From an uncultured Lachnospiraceae bacterium (GTDB taxonomy: Bacteria; Bacillota; Clostridia; Lachnospirales; Lachnospiraceae), in NCBI GenBank assembly GCA_903789615.1, contig CAIFEV010000006.1, forward strand, positions 1 to 64,000: a DNA stretch of 64,000 nucleotides, written 5' to 3'. Numbering within the stretch: the first letter of the stretch is position 1; the number at the start of each line of letters is the position of its first letter. Positions 43,400-53,210 of the stretch are shown piece by piece. The position numbers were made by a program, and so were the translations under genes. The notes beneath the pieces are model-generated. The model was not told the DNA's origin and did no database searches. It saw nothing but the letters and a program-made list of their open reading frames with translations.

Positions 43400-45871
43400 T
43401 CAACGCATTATACTCTCTTTATTCCATTTCCGGGCAGCCGATATGGCCTGGCCAAGTGAAATTCCGCCGTCACCCGGCGGCAGAAGGTGATGGCGCAGCA
43501 CCGTCATGTTCCCGGAAATCAGACAGTCCTCCAGCATACCTGTCAGAAGCGTATTCTGAAAACTCCCGCCGGAAAGTGCCGCCGTACGGATTCCGGTTTC
43601 CTGCGCTTCCCGCAGTACCTCCTCTGCCGTAAGACGCGCAAGCGCAGCATGGAACAGCCACGCAAGACGGCCTGTCTCTTCTTCGTTTTCCGCTCCGGTT
43701 CGAAGCTGTTCCAATCTCTCACGGACAATCTCAAAAAAGAGCCGGTCCGTGCGGATAAGATGGCGGTCCGTCACACCGGATGCCGCATCCGGCAGGCCGA
43801 ACGGTCTTTCACCATCTGCCTCCGTCTTTTCCTGCACCTGCATCCGCAGGAAGAATTTCTGAAGTTCTGCCTGCCGGCTGCTTTCACTCACCTGCTCTTC
43901 ATACGTCATCGCGGCGAACTGCAGAGCTGATGCTGCCTCGCCTTCAAATGTGGACTCGCGCCGCACGGAAAGGACCGCAGACACCGCATCAAAAAGCCGC
44001 CCGGCGCTGGTTGAAATCACCGTGTTGACACCATTTTTCCGCATGCTCTCAAGAACCCGCACGACCGGCGGCTGTGCCAGGGAAAGCTCTCCGGCAATCC
44101 GGGCAGCCGCCTCCGGCTCTGCCTCATCCAGCAGCATGGATACGGCGCACCGCCATCCTTCCTTTGCCGCCATATCCGCCCCCGGCATCCGAAACGGTGC
44201 GATGCTGGCCATTCGTTTAAATCCGTCATAATCACACTGCAGGATTTCGCCGCCCCACACGGTGCCGTCCGTTCCGTAACCTGTACCGTCAAACACGACG
44301 CCCAGAACCGGTTCCGGGTGATTGTTCTCCGCCATGCACGATAGCACATGGGCATAGTGATGCTGCACTGCAACAAGCGGAAGGCCGAGACGCTCAGCTT
44401 CCCGTCTTGCAAACTTCGCCGACGCATATCCAGGATGCATATCGCAGGCGATCACGTCCGGCTTTGCCCCAAGCATATCCTTCATTCGCGCAGCGGACTG
44501 CTCCAGGGCTGTCAGCGTCCTCTCGTCGCGAAGATCTCCGACATACGCGGACGGGTAAAAAAGCCCGTTTATTCCGATCGTGAATACATTTTTCAACTCG
44601 CTGCCCACCGCAAAAACCGTGCCGTGAAACGGCTTTTCTCCAGCCGGTTCGTCCACCGGAAACGGAAGCGGCGCAAAGCCGCGCGACCGGCGCACCATAT
44701 ACGGTTCGCCGCGGTAAAAGTCCATAACGGAATCATCCGAGCGGATCAGAATCGGCCGGTTGTTTGTGAGAATCACGTCCGCAATGCCGGCAAGCTCTTC
44801 TCTTGCATCCGCGTCCGTGCGGCAGATCGGCGCACCCGAATCATTCGCGCTCGTCATCACCAGAATGTCGGTCATCGCCACTTCATCCGGGTACCGGAAC
44901 AGCAGCAGCTGGACCGGCGCGTACGGCAGCATGACACCGAGGAACGGACTTCCCGGAGCGATACTCTCCGCCGCCCGCCTGGCGGTGCTTCCCTTCCTTC
45001 CGCTTCTTTTTTTCAGCAGCAGGATCGGTTTCTGATGCCCGGTGAGAATTGTTTCCTGTTTTTCATCAAATACGCACTCCCGCGCCGCCGTGTCCCTGTC
45101 CGCTGCCATAATGGCGAAGGGCTTGCGCATCCGGTTCTTTCGCTGCCTGAGTTTTCGCACAGCCGCCTCATCGGCTGCATCGCAGACAAGATGAAAGCCG
45201 CCGATCCCCTTCACGGCGGCAATCCCGCCGTTCATGATCGTCTGCCGCACCCGCGTTATGGCCTCAGCCCCGCGCACCGTCTCATTGTCCAGCAGAAACA
45301 CCTCCGGACCGCAGTGATTGCAGCACACGGGCTGCGCGTCGTAGCGGCGGGATGAGGGGTCTTTGTACTCCTTCCGGCATTCCGGGCACATCGGGAAAAT
45401 CTTCATGGAGGTGCGCTCCCGGTCGTACGGAAGGCCTTCCATGATCGTGAGGCGCGGACCACACTGTGTACAGTTGATAAAGGGGTGCAGGTACCGGCGG
45501 TTTTCAGGATCAAACAGCTCACGGCTGCAGGTATCGCAGATCGCGATGTCCGGCGGAATGAACGCAGCCCCCTCTTCGATCTTACTTTCTTCTATGGTAA
45601 AGTTCTGATATGTGCGGGCTGCTTTGGTCCTGCGTCTCACGTCTGTTTTCAGAATGACGGCCCGCTGCGGCGCCTTTTCCTTCAGAGCGCGGATATAGCC
45701 TTCAACCGCTTCTTCCTCTCCTTCGGCCGTGATCTCGACGTAAGCACCGCGGTTGCAGACTCTGCCGGAGAGAGAAAACTCTCCCGCCAGCCGGGCGGCA
45801 AACGGGCGGAACCCCACGCCCTGTACGATCCCGAAAATATGAATATCAGCCTGAATCAGCATTCCTGTCAT
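43400..45871 (-). CDS. hypF: Carbamoyltransferase HypF
   Basis: HypF (823 aa) makes the thiocarbamate on HypE that becomes the cyanide ligands of [NiFe]-hydrogenase. It has an N-terminal acylphosphatase domain (residues 8-92, FGIVQGVGFRPF). Two zinc-finger modules follow (CDTC at 112-115 with CTQC at 134-137, and CPEC at 162-165 with CNHC at 184-187). A YrdC/Sua5 domain reaches about residue 390, and a Kae1-like domain ends the protein (HHYAHVLSCMAEN). It overlaps the DUF362 gene by 4 nt. No hypA-E or hydrogenase subunits are in the window. Confidence 0.95.
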   Translation of the reverse strand: MTGMLIQADIHIFGIVQGVGFRPFAARLAGEFSLSGRVCNRGAYVEITAEGEEEAVEGYIRALKEKAPQRAVILKTDVRRRTKAARTYQNFTIEESKIEEGAAFIPPDIAICDTCSRELFDPENRRYLHPFINCTQCGPRLTIMEGLPYDRERTSMKIFPMCPECRKEYKDPSSRRYDAQPVCCNHCGPEVFLLDNETVRGAEAITRVRQTIMNGGIAAVKGIGGFHLVCDAADEAAVRKLRQRKNRMRKPFAIMAADRDTAARECVFDEKQETILTGHQKPILLLKKRSGRKGSTARRAAESIAPGSPFLGVMLPYAPVQLLLFRYPDEVAMTDILVMTSANDSGAPICRTDADAREELAGIADVILTNNRPILIRSDDSVMDFYRGEPYMVRRSRGFAPLPFPVDEPAGEKPFHGTVFAVGSELKNVFTIGINGLFYPSAYVGDLRDERTLTALEQSAARMKDMLGAKPDVIACDMHPGYASAKFARREAERLGLPLVAVQHHYAHVLSCMAENNHPEPVLGVVFDGTGYGTDGTVWGGEILQCDYDGFKRMASIAPFRMPGADMAAKEGWRCAVSMLLDEAEPEAAARIAGELSLAQPPVVRVLESMRKNGVNTVISTSAGRLFDAVSAVLSVRRESTFEGEAASALQFAAMTYEEQVSESSRQAELQKFFLRMQVQEKTEADGERPFGLPDAASGVTDRHLIRTDRLFFEIVRERLEQLRTGAENEEETGRLAWLFHAALARLTAEEVLREAQETGIRTAALSGGSFQNTLLTGMLEDCLISGNMTVLRHHLLPPGDGGISLGQAISAARKWNKESIMR

Positions 45872-46992
45872 CTCATCCGGATGAGCTCATACTCCCTTGT
45901 ACCCAGTCCTATCTCCTCGGCGTGCGACAAAGTCTCCTTCCAGCGGATGTTCGGATTGGAGTCCCGGAAATTATCATGATATCTGTGCCAGCCCGGCTTG
46001 ATCAGGTTGTCGGAAAGCTGGCTGTTCGGAAGCGGTACGGACGAAAGGCAGGCGTCCGCGCACGCCTGGTCCAGTGCCACCGGATCAAAGGAAGCAAACA
46101 TCCCGACGTCCGGCAGGATCGGCGCATCATTTTCCCCGTGGCAGTCGCAGTTCGGCGAAATGTCCTGAACCAGACTGATGTGGAAACACGGGCGCCCTGC
46201 GCATACAGCTGCCGAGTACTCCGCGATCTTTTCACCTAAGATCTCATTGGCATTCTCGTTGGTGTTCTCGATTGCGTCAAAGGCGCAGGCGCCGATACAG
46301 CGCCCGCATCCCTTGCAGAGATCCTCGTGAATCACAGCCTTACCGGTCTCATAGCTGATGGCGTCACTTCCGCACTCTGTGGCACAGCGGCGGCAGGTCC
46401 GGCACCGGTCGGCGATGACATGCGGCTTTCCGGAGTTATGCTGCTGCATCTTTCCGGCGCGGGAGCCGCATCCCATGCCTATATTCTTCAGGGCGCCTCC
46501 GAACCCGGTCGCCTCGTGGCCCTTGAAGTGGGTCAGGCTGATGAAAACATCCGCGTCCATAACCGCCCGGCCGATGAGCGCTTCCGTAAAAATCGTGCCG
46601 TTTGGAACCGGAACTGCAACGTCATCTGTTCCGCGCAGACCGTCTCCGATGATAATCTGGCACCCCGTCGTCATATAGTTGAAACCGTTGACCTCGGCGC
46701 AGTACAGATGATCCAGCGCATTCTTGCGGTATCCCGGATACAGCGTGTTGCAGTCCGTCAGGAACGGCTTCCCGCCCTGCTCCTTCACAACATCCGCGAC
46801 CGCCCTGGCGTAATTCGGGCGAAGGAACGCGAGATTTCCCATTTCGCCGAAATGCATCTTGATTGCCACAAACTTGCCGTCCATGTCAATCGTGCCGATC
46901 CCCGCCCTGCGGATAAGCTTCTGAAGTTTTTCCGTAAGGCTCACGCCGACACTCGTCCTGAAATCCGTGAAATACACTTTTGATTTTTCCAT
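45868..46992 (-). CDS. DUF362 family protein with two 4Fe-4S clusters
   Basis: This 374-aa protein has a DUF362 domain (residues 1 to about 190, with VAIKMHFGEMGN and SLTHFKGHEATGFGGALKNIGMG). A bacterial ferredoxin module follows (CRTCRRCATEC and CKGCGRCIGAC, about 200-245), then the rest of DUF362. Its function is not known; electron transfer is likely. It overlaps hypF downstream by 4 nt and tcdA upstream by 1 nt, so all three are one co-translated unit. Confidence 0.88.
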   Translation of the reverse strand: MEKSKVYFTDFRTSVGVSLTEKLQKLIRRAGIGTIDMDGKFVAIKMHFGEMGNLAFLRPNYARAVADVVKEQGGKPFLTDCNTLYPGYRKNALDHLYCAEVNGFNYMTTGCQIIIGDGLRGTDDVAVPVPNGTIFTEALIGRAVMDADVFISLTHFKGHEATGFGGALKNIGMGCGSRAGKMQQHNSGKPHVIADRCRTCRRCATECGSDAISYETGKAVIHEDLCKGCGRCIGACAFDAIENTNENANEILGEKIAEYSAAVCAGRPCFHISLVQDISPNCDCHGENDAPILPDVGMFASFDPVALDQACADACLSSVPLPNSQLSDNLIKPGWHRYHDNFRDSNPNIRWKETLSHAEEIGLGTREYELIRMR

Positions 46993-47810
46993 TACGACTT
47001 CTCCTGTTTCATCTGCCTGTTTTTAATTGCCGATTTTGTCCGTTCCGAGCCGTCAAATCCGGTCAGATCGCGCACGATCTTTGACGCTGCCAGAATCCCC
47101 GCCGCCGACGGGACAAATGCAGTCGACCCCGGTATATCTCTTCTCTGTGTGCACTTGCGCTTCGTGCCCGGCGGGCAGATGCAGTGCACGGCGCAGGAAT
47201 TGTTCTCGTCATCCACAGGACGGATGGCCGGCTCTGTCGAATACACGACCGTGAGCTTCTTTATGCCGCGCTTCCGGCATTCCCGCCGCATCACCTTGGC
47301 GAGCGGATCATTCACGGTCCTGTACAGATCTGTGATGGTGAGTTTTGTCGGGTCAATGCGGTTTCCGCATCCCATGCTGCTTATCACCGGGACATGAACG
47401 CGCACTGCCTCCTCGATGATGTCCAGCTTTCCCGTCACTGTATCGATGGCGTCCACGACATAATCCCATTGGGAAAAATCAAATTTCCCCCGCTCTTCCG
47501 GCAGATAAAAGCATTTGTATGTGTTGACGGTTATAGACGGGTCGATGTCGTGAATCCGCTTTTCGGCAGCATCCACCTTGTACTGCCCGATACTGCTTCT
47601 TGTCGCAAGGATCTGACGGTTCAGATTGGTAAGGCAGATACGATCATCATCGATCAGATCCAGTGTCCCCACTCCGCTTCTTGCCAGCGCCTCGACGACA
47701 TATCCGCCGACGCCGCCGATCCCGAAAACCGCCACCCGCGCGCGGCGCAGCTTTTCAAGATTTTCATCTCCCATCACGAGCGCTGTCCGTGAATATTGAT
47801 TCAATGCCAT
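46992..47810 (-). CDS. tcdA: tRNA threonylcarbamoyladenosine dehydratase (TcdA/CsdL, ThiF superfamily)
   Basis: This 272-aa E1-like enzyme adenylates t6A37 of tRNA to form cyclic t6A. The nucleotide motif is VFGIGGVGGYVVEALARSG, followed by the DDDRICLTNLNRQ loop. The CCPPGT-like region (CICPPGTKRKC) near residue 215 has several cysteines, and PGSTAFVPSAAG precedes the C-terminus. I chose the ATG at 47810, preceded by GAGG. An ATG 12 nt upstream is possible. It opens the tcdA, DUF362, hypF unit. Confidence 0.92.
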   Translation of the reverse strand: MALNQYSRTALVMGDENLEKLRRARVAVFGIGGVGGYVVEALARSGVGTLDLIDDDRICLTNLNRQILATRSSIGQYKVDAAEKRIHDIDPSITVNTYKCFYLPEERGKFDFSQWDYVVDAIDTVTGKLDIIEEAVRVHVPVISSMGCGNRIDPTKLTITDLYRTVNDPLAKVMRRECRKRGIKKLTVVYSTEPAIRPVDDENNSCAVHCICPPGTKRKCTQRRDIPGSTAFVPSAAGILAASKIVRDLTGFDGSERTKSAIKNRQMKQEKS

Positions 47811-47914
47811 GTATATCCTCATCCTTCTTCAATCCATATACTTCTGATACATTATACTCCCGAAAGGGTGTTTTCTGTAGTAAAATAGGGAGAAATCAGT
47901 CAGGAGTACCCATC

Positions 47915-48574
47915 ATGAAGAAAATCTACAAAAAAACAAACTGCACGGCCGAAAGCCTGCTCTTATACGCGATCACCGACAGACGATGGCTGAACGGCCG
48001 GAGCCTGACAAGTGTGGCAGAGGACGCACTGCGGGGCGGTTCCACGTTTCTGCAGCTGCGGGAAAAAGATCTGGACGAGGAACATTTCCGGGAAGAAGCC
48101 CTCTCGCTCAAGGCGCTCTGTGCCCGGTATCACGTGCCATTTGTCCTGGACGACAATGTAAAACTGGCAAAGGAACTGGACGCAGACGGCGTGCACGTCG
48201 GCCAGTCCGACATGCAGGCATCTGATGTCCGTGCGCTTCTCGGACCCGACAAGATTCTCGGCGTCTCCGCGCAGACCGTGGAGCAGGCCCTCGCGGCTGA
48301 GAAAATGGGCGCCGACTATCTCGGCGTCGGCGCTGTCTTTGCAACCGGATCGAAGGCCGACGCGAAGACGATTGCAAAGGACACCCTGAAGGCCATCTGT
48401 GACGCGGTCTCCATTCCCGTCATCGCCATCGGCGGCATTACCGCCGACAATGTGGGGGAACTCTCCGGCACCGGCATCGCCGGGATTTCGGTCATCAGCG
48501 CGATCTTTGCGAAAAAGGACCCGGAAGCATCCGCAAAAGAACTCCGGCAGAAAGTCCTCGCGCTGCTGCGCTGA
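47915..48574 (+). CDS. thiE: Thiamine-phosphate synthase
   Basis: ThiE (219 aa) couples HMP-PP with hydroxyethylthiazole phosphate to give thiamine phosphate. The TIM-barrel motifs are YAITDRRWL, FLQLREKDLD, FVLDDNVKLAKELDADGVHVGQSD, GVSAQTVEQA, GVGAVFATGSKADA and the C-terminal AIGGITADN. The ATG at 47915 follows AGGAG. A longer frame upstream is antisense to tcdA and not real. It is a single-gene unit with no TPP riboswitch, yet fits the thiD-cytX salvage operon at 30-34 kb. Confidence 0.96.
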   Translation: MKKIYKKTNCTAESLLLYAITDRRWLNGRSLTSVAEDALRGGSTFLQLREKDLDEEHFREEALSLKALCARYHVPFVLDDNVKLAKELDADGVHVGQSDMQASDVRALLGPDKILGVSAQTVEQALAAEKMGADYLGVGAVFATGSKADAKTIAKDTLKAICDAVSIPVIAIGGITADNVGELSGTGIAGISVISAIFAKKDPEASAKELRQKVLALLR

Positions 48575-48587
48575 ATTTCTGCCGGAG
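48542..48587. terminator. Terminator between thiE and the FAD/Fe-S oxidoreductase gene
   Basis: CTCCGGCAGAAA (48542-48553) pairs with TTTCTGCCGGAG (48576-48587), with a 22-nt loop that holds the thiE stop codon. The minus side is followed by TTCTTTTG, so it better terminates the minus-strand gene. Confidence 0.6.
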
Positions 48588-48607
48588 CTCTTCACAGGCC
48601 TCATTTC

Positions 48608-51439
48608 TCACGACTGTTCGGTCGGATACTCGTGCCTGCCGGTCGCCTTGTATTTAAGAATCTTAAAACTGCGTTTCGCCGCATACGGCCCGACGCATTT
48701 CATCATCTCTTCTGCCGTGTGCATGCTGCTGGCCTCCGGGATATCCCGGCTCAGATGGATCGCATCGAACCGGCAGCGCGTCGTGCACAGGCCGCAGCCG
48801 ATGCACTGGTTCAGGTCAACCCAGGTGGCACCGCAGTGCAGGCACCGCTTTGCCTCCGTTTTTACCTGTTCTTCCGTGAGCGGAAGACGCAGGTCGCTGA
48901 AGCTCTTTGCCGCCACGCCCGGCTTCATGCCCAGCACCTGGCGCGGTGAATTGTCATACGACTCAATGCGGATGTCGTCTTTGTCCAGCTCGATGAATTC
49001 TCTCCGGTCGCGCCCGATCGTGAGCGACTGGCCAGGATGAACAAACCGGTTGATGGAAACCATCCCTTCGCGGCCGTCTGCAATCGCATCGATTGCAAAT
49101 CTTGCCCCGTGAAAGATGTCACCGCCCACAAACACATCCGGCTGCGCCGTCTGCAGAGTCACCGGATCCGCCTCGGCACATCCGTTCCCGCGCAGTTTTA
49201 TCCGGCTGCCCTCAAGCAGTCCGCCCCACTGGGCGCTCTGCCCGATGGCCATCAGCACACTGCTGCATGGAACCGTAATCGTGTCGTTCTCATCGTACTT
49301 CGGGTCAAATCTTCCTTCGGCATTGATAAGCGACGTACATTTCTTAAAGACAACGCCTTTCACGCGGCTCTTTCCGTCCGGATCTTTTACCGTGAGGATC
49401 TCCTTCGGGCCCCATCCGTTCTTCACGGTGATACCCTCCGCCTCGCATTCCGCCACTTCGTCTGCCGCTGCGGGCATCTGCTCCCGCTGCTCCAGACAGA
49501 TCATCGTGACCTTTCCGTCTGTCAGCCGCTCCGCCGTCCGTGCCACATCCGCCGCGACATTGCCGCCGCCGACGACTACGACGTCCCCGCTGAGCGTTTC
49601 ATCCCGGTTCTGCGTCACACGGCGCAGAAACTCCACACCAGACGTAACGCCGCAGGCATCCTCCCCCGGCACACCCGCCATGCGTCCGCCCTGCAGGCCG
49701 ATCGCGATGAAAAATGCCTTGAATCCCTGTTTCCGCAGCGCATCCAGTGTGATGTCTTTTCCGACCTCCACGCCGCAGCGGATCGTAACCCCCATCCTGC
49801 GGATGATGTCGATCTCCGCATTAACGACGTCCTTTTCAAGCCTGAAATCCGGTATGCCGTTCATAAGCATTCCTCCCGGACGCTGCTCTTTTTCAAACAC
49901 CGTGACAGGATATCCTTCCTGCCGCAGGTAGTATGCGGCGGTCAGCCCGGCCGGGCCGCCTCCGATGACGGCTACTGGATATTCCGTCCACTGCTTTCCA
50001 TCCTGATTCTCACACGGCGGAAGGTACGTGTACTCCCCGGAGAGTTCTCTCCTTGCAAGGAATTTCTTGATCTCGTCGATTGCAAGCGGCGCGTCGACAC
50101 TGCCTCTCGTGCAGCGGTCCTCACATCTTCTGTTGCAGATCGCCCCGCAGACAGCCGGGAACGGATTGTCCTCGCGGATGAGCGCGAGCGCCTCGTCATA
50201 GCGCCCCTCCGAGGCCATCTGAATGTATCCCTGAACGGCCAGATGCGCCGGGCAAGCCGTCTTGCACGGCGACGTACCGGTGTCGTAGCAGTTAATCTTG
50301 TTGTGATCCCGGTAATCCGGGTCCCACTTATCCTCGCCCCACGGCATGTCGTCCGGCAGCTCGTGCATCGGGTATTTCACCCGGCTTCCGTCTTTACGGC
50401 AGAGCTTCTGCCCCAGGCGCGCGGCGCCCGCAGGACACACTTCCACACATTTGCCACAGGCGACACAATGTTCCGGGTCCACATGTGCCCGGTATGCAGA
50501 GCGTGACATGTTCGGCGTGTTGAAGAGCTGGGACGTGCGCAGGCCGTAGCAGCTGCCCGGTGAGCAGTTGCAGATGCCGACGATCCGGTTCGGGCCGTCC
50601 AGATTGGTGATCTGATGGACATATCCCTTGCGCTCCGCACGCATGATGATATCCATAGCCTCATCACGGGTAATGTACTGTGCGTCTTTTCCGGTCTCCA
50701 CCAGGAATTCCGCGATATCGCCGACACCGATGCACATGTAGCCTTCAATATCACCGACGCCCTCGCCGCGCTGCCTCTGGGACTTCCGGCACGCGCAGAT
50801 CATCTTGCAGAACTTGTCATACTTTTTCAGCCAGTGCGAGAGGTGCTCCACGCTTACCGACTGACTCTGCGCCTCGATTGCCTTCTCGACCGGAATCACG
50901 TGCATGCCGATCCCGGCACCGCCCGGCGGCACCAGCTTCGCAGCAAGCTCCAGCGGCTCCTGCGGCGCCAGATTGAACATCGTCGCGAGTTCCGGGTGCT
51001 CATCCATCAGTGTCGGATGCTCCACCATGTACTCGCCGGACCCGACCACCCACTTCGGAATCAGGTACTGAATGTGATGGTCCGCGTTGTCGCGGTTCTG
51101 CTCGACGATGCCGATCCCTATGAGACGGTCGATCACCTTCTGCGTCTCTTCCACCGTCATGTGATTGCGCACCGAGAGTTCCAGCGTCGTAAGACCGACG
51201 CGCCGTTTGCGGAAACTCAGCATGAATCTTACTTCGTCCTTTGTCAGAAGACGGTCCAGGATCCAGAAATCCATGTGGTTTTCGTGCATGCCTCCCGGCA
51301 TTTTGCGCGGAATGCTGTCCGTGATCATCACGGCAAGTTTCCGCACGAGCTCCCGTTTCTCAGGATCCTTTTCCACAAAGTCCGTCTGCGGAAAATCCCG
51401 TTCATTCACGTGGATCCTGGGATTTACTTCTTTGGGCAT
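48608..51439 (-). CDS. FAD-dependent oxidoreductase fused to 4Fe-4S modules (GltD-like)
   Basis: This 943-aa protein has several parts. An N-terminal region (about 1-320) has winged-helix-like segments and a CKMICAC cluster (211-217). A ferredoxin motif CVACGKCVEVC lies at 325-335. A GltD-like Fe-S domain follows (C392, C396, C431, C435, C439, C443). FAD binding is at VIGGGPAG (491-498) and NAD(P)H binding at VVVGGGNVAA (621-630). A C-terminal ferredoxin is at 866-889. It resembles NADPH:ferredoxin-type or glutamate-synthase small-subunit reductases, but no gltB lies nearby. Its partner is unknown. Confidence 0.85.
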   Translation of the reverse strand: MPKEVNPRIHVNERDFPQTDFVEKDPEKRELVRKLAVMITDSIPRKMPGGMHENHMDFWILDRLLTKDEVRFMLSFRKRRVGLTTLELSVRNHMTVEETQKVIDRLIGIGIVEQNRDNADHHIQYLIPKWVVGSGEYMVEHPTLMDEHPELATMFNLAPQEPLELAAKLVPPGGAGIGMHVIPVEKAIEAQSQSVSVEHLSHWLKKYDKFCKMICACRKSQRQRGEGVGDIEGYMCIGVGDIAEFLVETGKDAQYITRDEAMDIIMRAERKGYVHQITNLDGPNRIVGICNCSPGSCYGLRTSQLFNTPNMSRSAYRAHVDPEHCVACGKCVEVCPAGAARLGQKLCRKDGSRVKYPMHELPDDMPWGEDKWDPDYRDHNKINCYDTGTSPCKTACPAHLAVQGYIQMASEGRYDEALALIREDNPFPAVCGAICNRRCEDRCTRGSVDAPLAIDEIKKFLARRELSGEYTYLPPCENQDGKQWTEYPVAVIGGGPAGLTAAYYLRQEGYPVTVFEKEQRPGGMLMNGIPDFRLEKDVVNAEIDIIRRMGVTIRCGVEVGKDITLDALRKQGFKAFFIAIGLQGGRMAGVPGEDACGVTSGVEFLRRVTQNRDETLSGDVVVVGGGNVAADVARTAERLTDGKVTMICLEQREQMPAAADEVAECEAEGITVKNGWGPKEILTVKDPDGKSRVKGVVFKKCTSLINAEGRFDPKYDENDTITVPCSSVLMAIGQSAQWGGLLEGSRIKLRGNGCAEADPVTLQTAQPDVFVGGDIFHGARFAIDAIADGREGMVSINRFVHPGQSLTIGRDRREFIELDKDDIRIESYDNSPRQVLGMKPGVAAKSFSDLRLPLTEEQVKTEAKRCLHCGATWVDLNQCIGCGLCTTRCRFDAIHLSRDIPEASSMHTAEEMMKCVGPYAAKRSFKILKYKATGRHEYPTEQS

Positions 51440-51462
51440 TTATACACCCCCTTTTATTTCCG

Positions 51463-53064
51463 TCAGCTAAAAAGCCCTCCTTCTTCAGCTTCCGGATTTC
51501 TCACAATATATGTCCCGCCCGTTATGGACGCGGTCATACGGTCATCATAGAAGAACCACACGCGGCTGTGAGCAGCGTCAAATTCCCACGCATTGAACCG
51601 GAACTTGTCCTTTCCGCCCGTGATGTCACACTTCTCGCAGTTCTTGAGCCGCCATTCCAGAACGTCTGTCAGGAAGCACGCACCGAACTGCGGAACAGCC
51701 AGCAGAATCTTTGCCGATGTTCTGTCATTGTGTTTCCGCACGCGATGCAGCGTCAGGTTCAGGACCTTTCCCGAATCCTTGCGGCCCACCCTGATCTCAC
51801 ATGCATATCCGTCTTTAAGCGCCTCGTGCAGTCCGAGCGGATAGGAGCACTTTAGGCGCTTCCTGGCGAAATCCTTCTCGGCAAATGCGCCCGATTTGAT
51901 CAGAATATCTTTTGACTCCGACAGCGCATTCACAATCTTTGCCTGAACCGAATCATCGCCGTAGTGGGCGCCGTTTTCCACGCGCAGACGGATGGCCAGA
52001 TCCGCCATCAGGAAGTGACGGTACGCCTCGAGAACATCGGTCTTCACGCCGATCCCGCGAAGATAGCAGTTCCCCTTTCTTCTGGCGGCGTCGGCAAACG
52101 GGCAGTCCGTGTCGCCCTTTGTGAACTGCTCAAAGGTTGTCTCGTACGCCCGGTCATTCAGCCGGAACGCCGTGTCGTCATTTACCGCTACGCCGTTGCC
52201 CTTGTGAAAGCAGTCGGCGAGCTTGTATTCCGCCTCCATGTCGCCGCCCGCGGCAGCAATCGTGAAGTAATAAAACGCCTTCTGATAATCCGGCTTTCCG
52301 TCCGAAATCCGGCCATAGTAATAGATATATCCGAGCATATCGGCGGCCCTGTTGTTCCCGGGCTGAAGCTGTGTCAGGCGCTCAAGGTCTTCCGCAGCCA
52401 GGTTCCAGTCGCACGGGAATATGTCATTTCCGCCATAGCTGCCGGACGCCTCTGCCTCCAGGGCATCCGGTACATTCTTTTTCGCGAGTTCGCGGGCAAA
52501 GCGGGCAAAGAGCTTTTTTCCTGTCTCGTCCAGGTGCTTCCTCTCCTGCGCACTGCTGCAGCTTCGGATGAACTGCAGCTTGATGCTGTCCGGGTATTCC
52601 CGCTCCAGCGCTGTTTTTTCCGCATTGGCCTTGTACATTGCGATCAGGTTCTGCAGGGAACGGATATCCGCCTGACTCGCGACCGTTCTGCTCTCGTCCT
52701 CGCATTCAACCCACATGTTGTCTAGACGCTCCAGGATAATCTCAACGACTCTGTCCTCCGTGTCCGGAAGCGCTGCCTTGTCCGGGTTCCCGGTCGTATA
52801 CACGGTGTAATCGGTGGAATCATGAAAAAGCTCTCTCAGCGGCTTTGCCCAGCCGTTCTCAAATGCATCGACCGTCATGCCTCCGGCAGCCAGATTGGCA
52901 AGCAGTGCCTCCACGTCTCTGAGCGTGAAGTTGTAACCGTCCTCCACAACGATTCTGTCCGGCTTTCTTTTGGTTCCGATAATCTGTGACAGCGGCTTCT
53001 CGAGCCTCACAAACTGCCGCATTTCTTCCTGGGTGATCGTCTGCGCATTTGACTTTCTGGCCAT
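51463..53064 (-). CDS. Sel1-repeat (TPR-like) protein of unknown function
   Basis: This 533-aa soluble protein has an N-terminal half with no recognised domain (residues 1 to about 225, starting with a basic/polar segment then RPDRIVV-like beta strands). Sel1-type repeats follow at about 235-355 (AADMLGYIYYYGRISDGKPD, KLADCFHKGNGVAV, GNCYLRGIGVKTD). A C-terminal part with FGACFLTDVLEWRL and a Cys pair is also unrecognised. Sel1 repeats mediate protein contacts. The ATG at 53064 follows AGGGGA, and the ATG 21 nt upstream has none. It lies 23 bp upstream of the oxidoreductase start. Confidence 0.7.
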   Translation of the reverse strand: MARKSNAQTITQEEMRQFVRLEKPLSQIIGTKRKPDRIVVEDGYNFTLRDVEALLANLAAGGMTVDAFENGWAKPLRELFHDSTDYTVYTTGNPDKAALPDTEDRVVEIILERLDNMWVECEDESRTVASQADIRSLQNLIAMYKANAEKTALEREYPDSIKLQFIRSCSSAQERKHLDETGKKLFARFARELAKKNVPDALEAEASGSYGGNDIFPCDWNLAAEDLERLTQLQPGNNRAADMLGYIYYYGRISDGKPDYQKAFYYFTIAAAGGDMEAEYKLADCFHKGNGVAVNDDTAFRLNDRAYETTFEQFTKGDTDCPFADAARRKGNCYLRGIGVKTDVLEAYRHFLMADLAIRLRVENGAHYGDDSVQAKIVNALSESKDILIKSGAFAEKDFARKRLKCSYPLGLHEALKDGYACEIRVGRKDSGKVLNLTLHRVRKHNDRTSAKILLAVPQFGACFLTDVLEWRLKNCEKCDITGGKDKFRFNAWEFDAAHSRVWFFYDDRMTASITGGTYIVRNPEAEEGGLFS

Positions 53065-53210
53065 GGTAAAGTCCCCTTTGTTCAATCCGTCTTCATATTC
53101 TCAAACCAATAATACCACGTTTACTTTGCAACTTGTAGGCAATCTGTTTTCCCAAAACAGCCGCATCCGGTGTATACTGTTGGTAATTTCAAATCGGAGG
53201 TTTACCGCTT

